This document shows, in pieces, positions 25,192 through 34,619 of a stretch of 64,000 nt of DNA. The stretch is taken from NCBI RefSeq assembly GCF_017876575.1, contig NZ_JAGIOE010000001.1, positions 1,054,001-1,118,000 of the forward strand, read 5' to 3'. The notes under the pieces were generated by a model that was given only the letters and a program-made list of their open reading frames with translations, ran no database searches and had not been told where the DNA came from. The DNA is from Paeniglutamicibacter psychrophenolicus (GTDB taxonomy: Bacteria; Actinomycetota; Actinomycetes; Actinomycetales; Micrococcaceae). Numbering within the stretch: the first letter of the stretch is position 1; every line of letters starts with the position of its first letter. The translations under genes were made by a program, and so were the position numbers.

Positions 25192-26282
25192 TGATGGAAG
25201 TACTTGATCGCCAAACCCGGGACAAAGCCACCGCCCAGGCCGTGTTGGCCGTCGACGGGCTGGACGTGGACATCCGCACCCCCTCCGGCACTGTGCGGGT
25301 GGTCGGCAACGTTTCCTTCACCGCCTACCAGGGCCAGACCCTGGCGCTGCTGGGCGAATCCGGCTGCGGCAAGTCCATGACCGCCAAGGCCATCGCCGGC
25401 CTGCTGGACCCGGTGGCCTCGGTTGCCGGGGGAACCGTGGAACTCGAGGGCAGGGACCTGAACGCGATGAGCCCGCGGCAGCGCCGCGAGGTCGCCGGAC
25501 CGGGCCTGGGCATCGTCTTCCAGGACGCGCTGACCGCGCTGAACCCCGTCTACACCGTCGGCACCCAGCTGGGCGAGGCCTTCCGGATCCACCGCGGCAT
25601 GAACAAGAAGCAGGCCCGCGCCCAGGCCATCGAGCTGATGCGCCGGGTCGGCATCCCCGAGCCCGAGGTGCGGGTCTCGGCCTACCCCCACCAGTTCTCC
25701 GGCGGCATGCGCCAGCGCATCCTCATCGCCATGGCCGTGGCGCTGGGCCCGCGGCTGCTGATCGCCGACGAACCCACCACCGCCCTGGATGTCACGGTGC
25801 AGGCGCAGATCATGGAGCTGCTGCGCCGGCTGCGTGAGGAGGAGGACATGGCCGTCGTGCTGATCACCCACGACCTCGCGGTGGTCGCCGAGGAGGCAGA
25901 CGACGTCTGCATCATGTATGCCGGCAACGTGGTGGAAAGCGGGCCGGTGGCCACGGTGTTCTCCACCCCCACACACCCCTACACCAAGGGCCTGCTCGAG
26001 TCCGTTCCCACCCACGCGGTGCGCGGGGACGACCTGTCCTCCATCCCCGGCAGCCCGCCGGAACTGGCCAAGATCCCCGCAGGCTGCGTCTATGCGGACC
26101 GCTGCCCCATGGCCGCGGCGATCTGCCGCGAGGTCCGCCCCGAACTGCGCCCCAGCGGGGAGAACCAGTTCTCCGCCTGCCACTTCTCCGAATCCCTTCG
26201 CGCGGGTTCCGCCTCGGCGCCCGCATCCGGGACCGCTGCATCCATGGACCTTGGATCAACACCGCATGAGGAAAACCAATGA
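25191..26282 (+). CDS. ABC ATPase, DppD type
   Basis: A 363-residue ATPase. Walker [10 protein letters not shown] (about residue 57), Q-loop [10 protein letters not shown], signature FSGGMRQRI, Walker [13 protein letters not shown] and switch His in LITHDLAVV are intact. The C-terminal oligopeptide-transporter region with [15 protein letters not shown] carries the conserved cysteines. Two ATG codons in a row (25191, 25194) overlap the dppC stop; the long in-frame extension back to 24081 is an artefact. It drives peptide-type uptake with the next gene product. The stop overlaps the next start (ATGA). Confidence 0.93.
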   Translation: MMEVLDRQTRDKATAQAVLAVDGLDVDIRTPSGTVRVVGNVSFTAYQGQTLALLGESGCGKSMTAKAIAGLLDPVASVAGGTVELEGRDLNAMSPRQRREVAGPGLGIVFQDALTALNPVYTVGTQLGEAFRIHRGMNKKQARAQAIELMRRVGIPEPEVRVSAYPHQFSGGMRQRILIAMAVALGPRLLIADEPTTALDVTVQAQIMELLRRLREEEDMAVVLITHDLAVVAEEADDVCIMYAGNVVESGPVATVFSTPTHPYTKGLLESVPTHAVRGDDLSSIPGSPPELAKIPAGCVYADRCPMAAAICREVRPELRPSGENQFSACHFSESLRAGSASAPASGTAASMDLGSTPHEENQ

Positions 26283-27358
26283 GCACCAACATCGTGGAAT
26301 CCACCCGGCACAACGTCCTTGAGGTCCAGGACCTCTCCAAGTCCTTCAACGTCTCGGCCGGTTCCGGGGGCTCGCGGAAACTGAAGGCCCTTGACGGGAT
26401 CTCCCTGTCGGTGGGCAAGGGGGAGACCCTGGGCCTGGTGGGGGAGTCGGGCTGCGGCAAGTCCACCCTCGCCCGCACCCTGATGATGCTCGAGACCCCC
26501 GACTCCGGCACCGTGCGCTTCGACGGGCAGGACCCGTTTGCGCTCAAGGGCAAGGAGCTGCTGGCCTGGCGCCGGCGTGTGCAGATGGTCTTCCAGGACC
26601 CCTTTGCCTCGCTGAACGCGCGGATGACCGCCGGGGCGATCATCTCCGAACCCTTCGCCACGCACAAGGACCTGTACCGCGGCACGGCGGCCCGGACCAA
26701 GCGGCTCAACGAGTTGCTGGATTTGGTGGGGCTGCGCACCACCGATGCGCACAAGACCCCGCAGGAGTTCTCCGGCGGCCAGCGCCAGCGCATCGGCATC
26801 GCCCGGGCCCTGGCGCTGGACCCGGATCTGGTCATCCTTGACGAGCCGGTCTCGGCGCTGGACCTCTCGGTGCAGGCGCAGGTGCTGAACCTTCTCAACG
26901 AACTGCAGCAGCAACTGGGGGTCAGCTACATCTTCATCTCCCACGACCTCTCGGTCGTCCGCCACGTGACCGACCGGGTCGCGGTGATGTACCTGGGACG
27001 GATCATCGAATCCGGCGTCACCGAGGACGTCTTCGACCGGCCGCTGCACCCCTACACCGCGGCGCTGATGTCTGCCTCGCCGAAGCTGGACCCGGCCATG
27101 CGCCCGGCGAAGCGGATCGTGCTGCAAGGCGAGCTGCCCTCGCCGCTGGATCCGCCCAGCGGATGCAGGTTCCGCACCCGCTGCTGGAAGGCGCAGGACA
27201 TCTGCGCCTCGCTGCGGCCCGAGGCGGCGGGCCGCAATTCGGACGGCTCGGTCTCGCTGGGGATCCCGGCCATCGGGCCCGGCGAATCGGTGCATGCGGC
27301 CGAATGCCACTTCCCGGTCTCCACCCCGGCCGAGGCCGGATTGGTGCCGGCCGGGTAG
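26279..27358 (+). CDS. ABC ATPase, DppF type
   Basis: A 359-residue second ATPase. Walker [12 protein letters not shown]-loop VFQDPFASLNARM, signature FSGGQRQRIGIARALALDP, Walker B LVILDEPVSALD and SHDLSVVRHV are complete, followed by the C-terminal GCRFRTRCWKAQDIC cysteine motif. It forms the ATPase heterodimer with the preceding subunit. It ends the operon; the convergent isochorismatase-fold gene ends 25 nt away. A decayed relative of this subunit lies at 50422-50887. Confidence 0.93.
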   Translation: MSTNIVESTRHNVLEVQDLSKSFNVSAGSGGSRKLKALDGISLSVGKGETLGLVGESGCGKSTLARTLMMLETPDSGTVRFDGQDPFALKGKELLAWRRRVQMVFQDPFASLNARMTAGAIISEPFATHKDLYRGTAARTKRLNELLDLVGLRTTDAHKTPQEFSGGQRQRIGIARALALDPDLVILDEPVSALDLSVQAQVLNLLNELQQQLGVSYIFISHDLSVVRHVTDRVAVMYLGRIIESGVTEDVFDRPLHPYTAALMSASPKLDPAMRPAKRIVLQGELPSPLDPPSGCRFRTRCWKAQDICASLRPEAAGRNSDGSVSLGIPAIGPGESVHAAECHFPVSTPAEAGLVPAG

Positions 27359-27383
27359 CGAGTACGCAGCCGGGCCCGGGTGC

Positions 27384-27974
27384 TTACCGCGCCCAGCCCA
27401 GCTCGCTGGAGGTGGTGATCGAGGCCAGCAGCCCGAGGGATTCGATGCTTGCTGCATGGGCGCCGGGGGTCGCCGCCGAGCATGCGTCTTCCACGATGGC
27501 CACGTGGAAACCGTGGTCGGAGGCCGCGCGTGCCGAGCTCTCCACCGAGATGTTGGTGGCAACCCCCGCGAACACCAGTGTCTGGATTCCGCGGTCCTCA
27601 AGGATGCTTGCCATCTCCGGGGTGAATCCGCCGACCCGCTGGTTGGTGAGAACCAGATCGGTGTCCTGCGGGGCGTGCTGCTCGATGAAGTTGGTGTGCG
27701 CGGACCCGTGCTTGAGCGATTCGCGTTGTTGGGCGATCCGCAGCAGCGGCGAGTTGGCGTTGAGGTCGCTGTAGTCGGGGTTGTAGGCGATCTGCGTGTA
27801 GATGACGGTTGCGCCGGCTTCCCGGGCGCCCTCGAGCAGGCCGGAGAGCTTCCCCACGATGCCGCGGTTCACGACCTCGGCGTGGAAGAAGTCCGCAAAG
27901 GCGCCCTCGGCGCCGATGATGTCGCCCTGGCAATGGATGGCGACCAAGGCGGTCGATTCGGGATCAAGATTCAT
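27384..27974 (-). CDS. Isochorismatase-fold protein lacking the catalytic triad
   Basis: A 196-residue protein with the alpha/beta fold of cysteine hydrolases (isochorismatase, nicotinamidase, N-carbamoylsarcosine amidase), but each catalytic position is changed. The usual VIDMQ Asp is His in VAIHCQGD, the Lys of the middle strand is absent (LTNQRVGGF), and the nucleophilic Cys of GVATNxCVE is Ser in GVATNISVESS. The cis-peptide region GVATN is retained. Start ATG 27974 (MNLDPESTALV) is chosen over 28130, whose extra 52 residues look non-coding. It may be a pseudoenzyme, a binding protein or a hydrolase with a Ser nucleophile. It is convergent with the peptide ABC operon, and no operon partner is clear. 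Confidence 0.85.
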   Translation of the reverse strand: MNLDPESTALVAIHCQGDIIGAEGAFADFFHAEVVNRGIVGKLSGLLEGAREAGATVIYTQIAYNPDYSDLNANSPLLRIAQQRESLKHGSAHTNFIEQHAPQDTDLVLTNQRVGGFTPEMASILEDRGIQTLVFAGVATNISVESSARAASDHGFHVAIVEDACSAATPGAHAASIESLGLLASITTSSELGWAR

Positions 27975-28196
27975 GACAGGCACTTCCTTCGGCACGGAGC
28001 ATGACGGTGTCGTCTTGGTCGAGGTTCCCGCATCAACGAGGCGAAACGCACCGCGCAGCGCATGGACCCCCATATGTTGCCCACCGTAGCCGCACCCATC
28101 AACCAAAGGCCAGCATTTCTTTAGCCGCACCTTGGGGGAGGCAAAGCCAAGGCGGGGCGAAACCAGTTGCGCTCGCCGGACACTCGGGGGACCTGG

Positions 28197-30692
28197 TCAG
28201 GGCGTCGTTGCGCCCTTGACACCGACGCGGTGGCCGTAGGCGGCATCCAGCACGGCCCGGGTGCGGCGCCGGGCGTCGGCGTCGCGGATGCCCAGGGTGG
28301 AGACCAACGCGGCCAGCTGCTCGATCCGGGCGACATAGTCGGCGCCGAGGCGTTGGGACAGGGGGCGTGCGGCCAGGTCATCGGCCATCCGCCAGGCCAT
28401 GGCCAGGGCGCGTTCGAAGATGCGTTGGTCCGCGTCGGCGCGGGTGGCCGCCGATCCCGCACCGAGCACCGCGACGGTGTTGAGCCGCGAATCATCCAGG
28501 CCCAGGGCCAAGGCATCCAAATCTTCGCGGACCTTGCGCAAGGCAACGGCGCTGCGCCCGAAAAGCCCCAATTTCAATGAGACCGCACCGCCGTAGATGA
28601 TGATCTGCAGCAGCGCCACCAGGCCGAGGGCGATGCTGGAGCACAGCAGCACATAGAGGAAGTCGTTGTTCACATCCGGTTCGATGTACCCGTTGGCCTG
28701 CAGGCCGCGAGCCAAGTCGTTGATGGTGGTGGCCACCTGGATCTCGCCGTATGAGGAGATGTAGTAGCTTCCGTATTCCCAGGAAGACTCGCCGAGCCTG
28801 GTGTTGTCTCCGGTCGATAGTGCGCCGGCGATCATGGTGGGGATGGTGAAGGTCCCGTCGTCCAGGGCCCACACGGGAATGATCACCTGGTCGGCCAGCA
28901 ACTCGCCGGTGGCGGGATTTAGCAGGCGCGGGAACTCCGACTTGATCTTCCACAAGGCATCGACCAGGACCTGCGGGTCCTGGTCCCGGGCTCCGATGGT
29001 GTCGGAAGATCCCGGGTGCAATCCCAGGTAGTCGCCGGCGCTGCGCACCGCCACGGTGATGTCCACGTCCTGGGTGAACTTGTCCTGCATGTAGCGGCGG
29101 ATGCCGGCCTCGGTGAGATCCTGGGTGTTCCCGTCAAGGGCCAGGGAGCGCAGGGGTTGGTTTCCGGTCAGCGCCCAGGCGGGCCGCCCCGAGGTTGCCT
29201 CGAGCACCGCGCCGCCGATCATCAACGATCCCACCGCGATCACAACCAACGCGGTGATCCACGCTCCGCGCTGGGCGGGATACGGGTCGCCCAACTTCCA
29301 GCGGTGCCGGGCCGCGGCCGGGGTCCCGCTTTCATCCGTGCCGGGCAGCGGGCCCAGAAGCGCGCGGGCCGCGGCGTTGGCGCCGTCCAACACGTAGAGG
29401 GCTCGATCCGATTCGGCGGCCGAGAGCCCCAGGCCCCGGCGCAGGGATGTGAGATCCTCCCTGCCCTTTCCATATCCCCTGACGCGTGCCCGGCGGTGGC
29501 GGCGCAGCGAACGATTGATGGCGCTCGCACTGCGCTCCAGTTCGCGTTCGGCCCCTTGCCAGTCCTGGAGGGCGGCGGATGATTCCTGGTCCGTGCCAAG
29601 GATGCCCAGCAACTCCTGAACCGCTTGTTCGAGACGGCGGATGCGCCTGGGTGCCACGGTCCCGGGCTCGCCCGCCTCCAACCGGACCAGCAATTCCTTG
29701 GCCGAGAACAGCAACGGCGCCGCCAACCGGTCAAGCACCCGCTGGCTGCCCGCCAGATGTCCCAGCACCGAGCCGGCATCCATCAGGGCGTCGGCCTTTG
29801 CCACCAGTGCCTTGGCCTGGGCCTCGAACTTTTTCACCGCCTCGGCGGTGGACGATGCCAGTGCTTCCTTGGGGTTGTAGACCGAGGCGATGACGGCGTC
29901 CTCGGTGCGCGCCAGTGCCAGCGAATCCTCGCGGATCGCGTTCCAGGCGGCGTTGAACCCGGGGGTGCGCTGGTCCTTGTCCGTGGTGCGGTAAGTGACG
30001 TCCAGGGCCTCAAGTTCCAGGACCACGGTGGCCAGCAGGCGCTGGGCAGCGGTCAGCCTGCGAAACACCGACTCCCGCCGTCGGCGCCGGGACAGGGAAA
30101 ATGCCAGCGAGACGATCGTCAGCGCCAGGCCCAGCGTCGTGCCCGCCAGCCAGAACACCGGGGTGCGGATCTTGCCCTCATCCAGGACCTCGGCGGCACG
30201 CTGGGCGGCCGCGGTGACGGCCGCCGGCCCGTGCCCGAGGCCGACGTTGTCCAGGTAGGCATCCTTGATGTCGAACCGGTTCTCGGTGTTTTTCTCCCTG
30301 TCGGCGTCAGGCGGGTAGATCCCGACACCGGTGAAACGTCGCTCCTGGCCCGGGTCCGCCGAATCGTCGGTGATCGCGGTGCTCAGGATGACCTCGGCAC
30401 CGGGATCCACCCGACCCTGCAACTCGTCGTAGCTCAAGAACCGGTCGGTGACCACGATGCGCAATGGCTTCCAGGCCCGGATCGGTTCGGTGGTGGCGGC
30501 GTCAACTGTTGCCTGCGAAATATTCAGTGGGTGCTGGCCCTGGACGATGATCTCAATCGGGGCCTCGGGGGTGGCGGTCACGGTGGTGAACCCGAGCGCG
30601 GCGAAGGCCAGGGTGCCGGTCCCCGCAATGATGGCCACCCAAGGCAGCCCGAAGCGTGGTTTCCTGCGGGCGCGGATCAGCTGGGTTTTCAT
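28197..30692 (-). CDS. Large membrane protein of unknown function (831 aa)
   Basis: I do not recognise a functional family; it may correspond to the actinobacterial DUF5129 group (recollection, not checked). Visible: basic N-terminus and a hydrophobic helix (residues ~18-38), an extracytoplasmic domain of ~145 residues, a second helix (~182-204, FWLAGTTLGLALTIVSLAFSL), an Arg-rich RRRRR stop, then ~280 mostly helical, Ala/Leu/Glu-rich residues likely forming coiled coils. A third helix (~490-510) is followed by a second extracytoplasmic domain, then a fourth helix (~703-728) and a helical C-terminal tail. The gene is alone, divergent from lysR at 30874. The symmetrical outside/inside/outside/inside layout suggests an internally duplicated sensor or scaffold. 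Confidence 0.85.
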   Translation of the reverse strand: MKTQLIRARRKPRFGLPWVAIIAGTGTLAFAALGFTTVTATPEAPIEIIVQGQHPLNISQATVDAATTEPIRAWKPLRIVVTDRFLSYDELQGRVDPGAEVILSTAITDDSADPGQERRFTGVGIYPPDADREKNTENRFDIKDAYLDNVGLGHGPAAVTAAAQRAAEVLDEGKIRTPVFWLAGTTLGLALTIVSLAFSLSRRRRRESVFRRLTAAQRLLATVVLELEALDVTYRTTDKDQRTPGFNAAWNAIREDSLALARTEDAVIASVYNPKEALASSTAEAVKKFEAQAKALVAKADALMDAGSVLGHLAGSQRVLDRLAAPLLFSAKELLVRLEAGEPGTVAPRRIRRLEQAVQELLGILGTDQESSAALQDWQGAERELERSASAINRSLRRHRRARVRGYGKGREDLTSLRRGLGLSAAESDRALYVLDGANAAARALLGPLPGTDESGTPAAARHRWKLGDPYPAQRGAWITALVVIAVGSLMIGGAVLEATSGRPAWALTGNQPLRSLALDGNTQDLTEAGIRRYMQDKFTQDVDITVAVRSAGDYLGLHPGSSDTIGARDQDPQVLVDALWKIKSEFPRLLNPATGELLADQVIIPVWALDDGTFTIPTMIAGALSTGDNTRLGESSWEYGSYYISSYGEIQVATTINDLARGLQANGYIEPDVNNDFLYVLLCSSIALGLVALLQIIIYGGAVSLKLGLFGRSAVALRKVREDLDALALGLDDSRLNTVAVLGAGSAATRADADQRIFERALAMAWRMADDLAARPLSQRLGADYVARIEQLAALVSTLGIRDADARRRTRAVLDAAYGHRVGVKGATTP

Positions 30693-30873
30693 CGGCTCGC
30701 TCGGGTCGGGAATGGAAGCAACTCCCTGATTCTAATATCTCTGGAGTAACGGTTCACGAGGTTTCTTGCGGGATGCTGCCCGCGTCGAATGAGTGGGGCC
30801 GGCCGCAATTGACAATTCCCTTCCCACGGAGTCCTGTCGATCAAGTTGGATGGCGCAGGGCCATAATGCAATC

Positions 30874-31830
30874 ATGAGCAAATTCTTCACGCTGGTGCAG
30901 TTGCGCTATTTCGGAACCGTGGCGCGGCTGGAGAACATGACAGCGGCGGCCGCCGAACTGAACGTCACCCAATCAACACTTTCCTCCGCCATTGCAAGGC
31001 TCGAGGATGAATTCGGGGCATCATTATTTACCAGGCTCTCCAGCAAGGGTCTGCGGCTGACACCGTCGGGCAAGCGCCTGCTTATGGGATCCCAGGCTTT
31101 TTTGGAGGAAGCAGATCTGCTCTACCAAGCGGTCCGCGACGAAGGCGAGGCGCTCGCCGGGGAATTGGTGGTGGGCATGTACTCGCCATTGGCGCCGTTC
31201 AAGGCCCCGGTGATCCTGCAGGAGTTCGAGGCGGCACATCCCCACGTGAAGGTCAGTTTCCACGAGGGGGACCAAGAATCGTTGCGCCAGGCGCTGCTTG
31301 ACGGGGTCTGCGAGCTGGCGCTGATGTACGACCAAGGAATCGGGGCCGAGTTTGACCGACGGGTCCTGGAACGGATCCCGCCGCACATCCTGGTTCCGGC
31401 CGGCCACCCGCGGGCAGCCACGCCGCAGGTGCCGGTCAGCCTGCTGGACTTTGTTGACGAGCCGTTGATCCTGCTGGATGCGAAACACACCCGGGAGTAC
31501 TACCTGGACATGTTCAGCCAGCTCGGAATCCGGCCATCCATCCGTCATGTGGTCTCCGGTTACGAGACTGTGCGCTCATATGTCGCACGCGGTCACGGGT
31601 ATTCGCTGTTGAACCAGCGGCTGAGCAGTGACCTGACCTATGCCGGCGGTTCGGTGGTGCCGCTGGAAATCATCGAGGACCTGCCGCCGATCGAGATGTC
31701 GCTGGTGCGCCCCATTGGCGCCAAGCCGACACGCAAGTCGCTGGCGTTCGAGCAGGTCTGCATCGCGCTTTATGGTGAGGGTTCCGGCGCGAACCACTCC
31801 ACATCAGTCCGAGCTGATCGATTTTCTTGA
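30874..31830 (+). CDS. LysR-family regulator of the MFS-carbamoylase-amidase cluster
   Basis: A 318-residue LysR-type regulator: helix-turn-helix LRYFGTVARLENMTAAAAEL and NVTQSTLSSAIARLEDEFG in the first ~45 residues, then the effector domain (LVVGMYSPLAPFKAP start of subdomain I). ATG 30874 is chosen over 30793. Unlike the two LysR proteins of the sugar-acid region it has no EELHFG motif, so it belongs to another subfamily. It precedes, on the same strand, an MFS carrier, an M20 amidohydrolase and an amidase, and is the probable activator of that cluster (inferred from position). Confidence 0.9.
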   Translation: MSKFFTLVQLRYFGTVARLENMTAAAAELNVTQSTLSSAIARLEDEFGASLFTRLSSKGLRLTPSGKRLLMGSQAFLEEADLLYQAVRDEGEALAGELVVGMYSPLAPFKAPVILQEFEAAHPHVKVSFHEGDQESLRQALLDGVCELALMYDQGIGAEFDRRVLERIPPHILVPAGHPRAATPQVPVSLLDFVDEPLILLDAKHTREYYLDMFSQLGIRPSIRHVVSGYETVRSYVARGHGYSLLNQRLSSDLTYAGGSVVPLEIIEDLPPIEMSLVRPIGAKPTRKSLAFEQVCIALYGEGSGANHSTSVRADRFS

Positions 31831-31861
31831 TGGGTCCAACCGAAATAATCCGTTAGACCTA

Positions 31862-31877
31862 TGTGATTGCGGTCACC
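31862..31877. promoter_or_regulatory. CRP/GlxR-like binding site
   Basis: TGTGATTGCGGTCACC fits TGTGA-N6-TCAC(A), with one deviation in the last position. It lies 78 nt before the MFS start. In actinobacteria such sites are bound by the cAMP receptor GlxR/Crp and link carbon-source genes to catabolite control. Confidence 0.45.
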
Positions 31878-31954
31878 ACACTGGTTCCAGGGTAAACATC
31901 AATAGCCGCCGTTTGAGCCAATGGGTCGAACGGACCGCACACTCAGGAGCGTCG

Positions 31955-33286
31955 ATGAAGACCGAGATCCAATCCCAGGAACCGCAGGCAGAGCTGCAGC
32001 AAGACCGCAAGGCCACCAACGGAATGCAGAAGCGTGTGCTCGCCGGTGGCAGCATTGGGCAGTTCATCGAGTTCTACGACTTCACCCTCTACGGTCTGTC
32101 CGCGGTGGTGCTCTCCCAGCTCTTCTTCCCGGGCACCAGCGCGCTGGCCGGGCTGTTGGCCACGTTCGCGACCTTCGGAGTCGCCTTTCTGGTCCGCCCG
32201 TTGGGCGGCTTGTTCTTCGGCGCGTTGGGGGACAAGATCGGGCGCCGCAAGGTCCTGTTCATCACGCTGCTTTCCATCGGCGCGGCCACCGCCTTGATCG
32301 GCTTGTTGCCCACCCATGCGACCGTCGGCGCCGCAGCCCCGGTATTGCTGGTGCTCTGCCGCATGGTGCAGGGTTTCTCCGCCGGCGGTGAATCGGTCGG
32401 AGCTCCAGCCTTCGTCTTCGAACACGCCCCAATCAATCGGCGCGGCTTCTGGTTGAACATCACCCTGGCCGCCACCGCCCTTCCCTCGGTCTTCGGCGGC
32501 ACTCTGATCCTGGTGCTCTCGAGCTCCATGTCCTCCGAATCATTCATGTCGTGGGGCTGGCGCATCCCCTTCCTGCTGGCCCTGCCCATGGCCTTCTTCG
32601 GCCTGTGGATCCGCTCCAAGACCGAGGAGTCCGATGCGTTCAAGGCCGTGCTGGCCAAGGAATCGACCAAGGAATACAGCCCGTTGCGCGAGGCCTTCGC
32701 GGAGAACAAGGTTCGCATGCTGCAGGTCATCTTCGTGATGGGCCTGACCGCCATGGGCTTCTACTTCCTCTCGGGCTACTTCGTGTCCTACGTCCAGGTC
32801 ACCGGTAACCTGAGCCGCGACCAATCGCTGTTGGCCAACGCCACAGCCATGCTGCTCTACGCGATCCTGCTGCCCATCGGCGGAATCATCGGTGACAAGG
32901 TTGGCCGCAAGCCGATGCTGATCGCCGGCTCCGCGGCACTGGCCCTGCTGTCCATCCCGTGCTTCATGCTGGTCACCTCCGGCTCGCTGCCGCTGGCCAT
33001 CGCCGGGCAGCTGCTCTTCGTGGTCCCGATGTGCATCTACGGCGGCGGCTGCTACACCTTCTTCGTGGAAATCTTCACCACCCGCACCCGCTTCACCTCG
33101 GCGGCGATCAGCTACAACGTCGGCTACGCGATCTTCGGCGGATCGGCCCCCTTCGTCGGGACCTTCCTGGTTTCCCAAACCGGACTGAACGCGGCACCGG
33201 GCTACTACATGGCTGCCGCCGCCGTCATCGTATTCCTGCTGCTGACCCTCACCAAGGTCCCGGAGACCCACCACCGCATCGGCTGA
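31955..33286 (+). CDS. MFS transporter, metabolite:H+ symporter subfamily
   Basis: A 443-residue carrier of 12 predicted helices. Family motifs are visible: SIGQFIEFYDFTLYGLSAVV (helix 1), FLVRPLGGLFFGALGDKIGRR (helix 2 to loop 2-3), EWG-region counterpart GFSAGGESVGA, the WGWRIPFL motif and a second GDKVGRK loop. The related proteins carry proline, betaine, shikimate or similar zwitterions and acids. ATG 31955 follows CAGGAGC; the frame is open further upstream into lysR but without coding character. With the carbamoylase and amidase that follow, an amide or ureide substrate is likely. Confidence 0.9.
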   Translation: MKTEIQSQEPQAELQQDRKATNGMQKRVLAGGSIGQFIEFYDFTLYGLSAVVLSQLFFPGTSALAGLLATFATFGVAFLVRPLGGLFFGALGDKIGRRKVLFITLLSIGAATALIGLLPTHATVGAAAPVLLVLCRMVQGFSAGGESVGAPAFVFEHAPINRRGFWLNITLAATALPSVFGGTLILVLSSSMSSESFMSWGWRIPFLLALPMAFFGLWIRSKTEESDAFKAVLAKESTKEYSPLREAFAENKVRMLQVIFVMGLTAMGFYFLSGYFVSYVQVTGNLSRDQSLLANATAMLLYAILLPIGGIIGDKVGRKPMLIAGSAALALLSIPCFMLVTSGSLPLAIAGQLLFVVPMCIYGGGCYTFFVEIFTTRTRFTSAAISYNVGYAIFGGSAPFVGTFLVSQTGLNAAPGYYMAAAAVIVFLLLTLTKVPETHHRIG

Positions 33287-33341
33287 CGCCCCGTCCCCCT
33301 TTGGCCTGAACCACCGACCCACCGCAAGGAGCACCCCCCCA

Positions 33342-34619
33342 ATGAGCGATGCAACATTTCTCACCGATTTCCACCACGTCGCCGGAATCGGTGCCACCGA
33401 GAACAACGGCGTCGAACGCCAGGCCGCCACCGCGGCGGACAAATCCACCCGGGACTGGTTTGCCGCCTTCGCCAAGGAACGTAACTGGGAGGTACGCGTC
33501 GACGGGATCGGGAACATGTTCGCACTGATTGACCTGGTCCCAGGTGCCCCGTACATCCTGCTCGGCTCCCACCTGGATTCCCAGCCGCTGGGAGGCCGCT
33601 TCGATGGCGCCTACGGGGTGCTGGCCGGACTGCACGCCGCCGAACGCGTGGCAGGATCCCTGGCCGCCACCGGCACGGCCCCGGTGTACAACCTGGCCGT
33701 GGTGAACTGGTTCAACGAGGAAGGCGGGCGCTTCGCTCCCTCCATCATGGGTTCCTCGGTCTTTGCCGGGCTCATGGACCAGGAGAAGATGCTTGCGGTC
33801 AAGGACCTGGCCGGCACCACCGTGGCCGAGGCCCTGGAATTGATCGGCTACCTGGGTACCGACGAACGCCCGGAACTTGCCGGCTATGCGGAGATCCACA
33901 TCGAGCAGGGCCGCATCCTGGAGCGCGAGGGCGTCACCCTGGGCGCCGTCGACTACTCCTGGCACACCCAGAAGCTGGATGTCGAGGTGCTCGGAGAGCA
34001 GTCGCACACAGGAGCCACTGCCATGGCCGACCGCCACGATGCCTTGGTGGCGGCTTCCAAAGTGGTGCTGCTGGTCCACGACGTCACGAAGAAGTTCGCC
34101 GAGGAGGCGCTGGTGTCATCCGTCGGGCAGCTGACCCTGGAACCGAACTCCCCGATCGTGGTGGCCCGCCGGGTGCACCTGGTCGCCGACCTGCGCTCGG
34201 CAAGCCCGGAAATCGTCGCCGAGGCCAGGGCTTCCCTGCTGGCCGACATTGCGCAGATCGCCAAGGACCACGACATCCGCATCAACGTCAACGACTTCGA
34301 CGTCCGCGGGATCCAGCACTACCCCGAGGCCGGGCTGGAACTGACCGAGAAGGTCGCCGCGAACCTGGGGCTTTCGGTGCGCCGGATCCGCACCATGGCC
34401 GGGCACGACTCGGTGGCCATGAACCGCATCGTTCCCACCGTGATGATGTTCATTCCCTCGGTGGACGGGGTCAGCCACTGCGAACGCGAGTTCACCACCG
34501 ATGTCGACATGGTGGCCGGGGTGAAGGCGCTGGAATCGGTGGCCCGGGAGATGGTCATCGGGGCGCTGGCCCCCAGCGACCCGGCCGAACAGGAACTCTC
34601 GACGGCAGGTGCCGCGTGA
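33342..34619 (+). CDS. M20-family amidohydrolase (N-carbamoyl-L-amino acid hydrolase / allantoate amidohydrolase type)
   Basis: A 425-residue binuclear metallo-amidohydrolase. Metal ligands are visible: His and Asp in GSHLDSQPLGGRFDGAYG, Glu in NEEGGRF, His in EIHIEQG, and the final His region in MAGHDSVAMN. The dimerisation domain lies between. It cleaves an N-carbamoyl or ureido bond, releasing CO2 and NH3, as in hydantoin, allantoate or N-carbamoyl-beta-amino acid breakdown. It overlaps the amidase gene by four bases (GTGA) and follows the carrier by 55 nt, so uptake and two hydrolytic steps are co-expressed. The exact substrate is not visible. Confidence 0.9.
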   Translation: MSDATFLTDFHHVAGIGATENNGVERQAATAADKSTRDWFAAFAKERNWEVRVDGIGNMFALIDLVPGAPYILLGSHLDSQPLGGRFDGAYGVLAGLHAAERVAGSLAATGTAPVYNLAVVNWFNEEGGRFAPSIMGSSVFAGLMDQEKMLAVKDLAGTTVAEALELIGYLGTDERPELAGYAEIHIEQGRILEREGVTLGAVDYSWHTQKLDVEVLGEQSHTGATAMADRHDALVAASKVVLLVHDVTKKFAEEALVSSVGQLTLEPNSPIVVARRVHLVADLRSASPEIVAEARASLLADIAQIAKDHDIRINVNDFDVRGIQHYPEAGLELTEKVAANLGLSVRRIRTMAGHDSVAMNRIVPTVMMFIPSVDGVSHCEREFTTDVDMVAGVKALESVAREMVIGALAPSDPAEQELSTAGAA

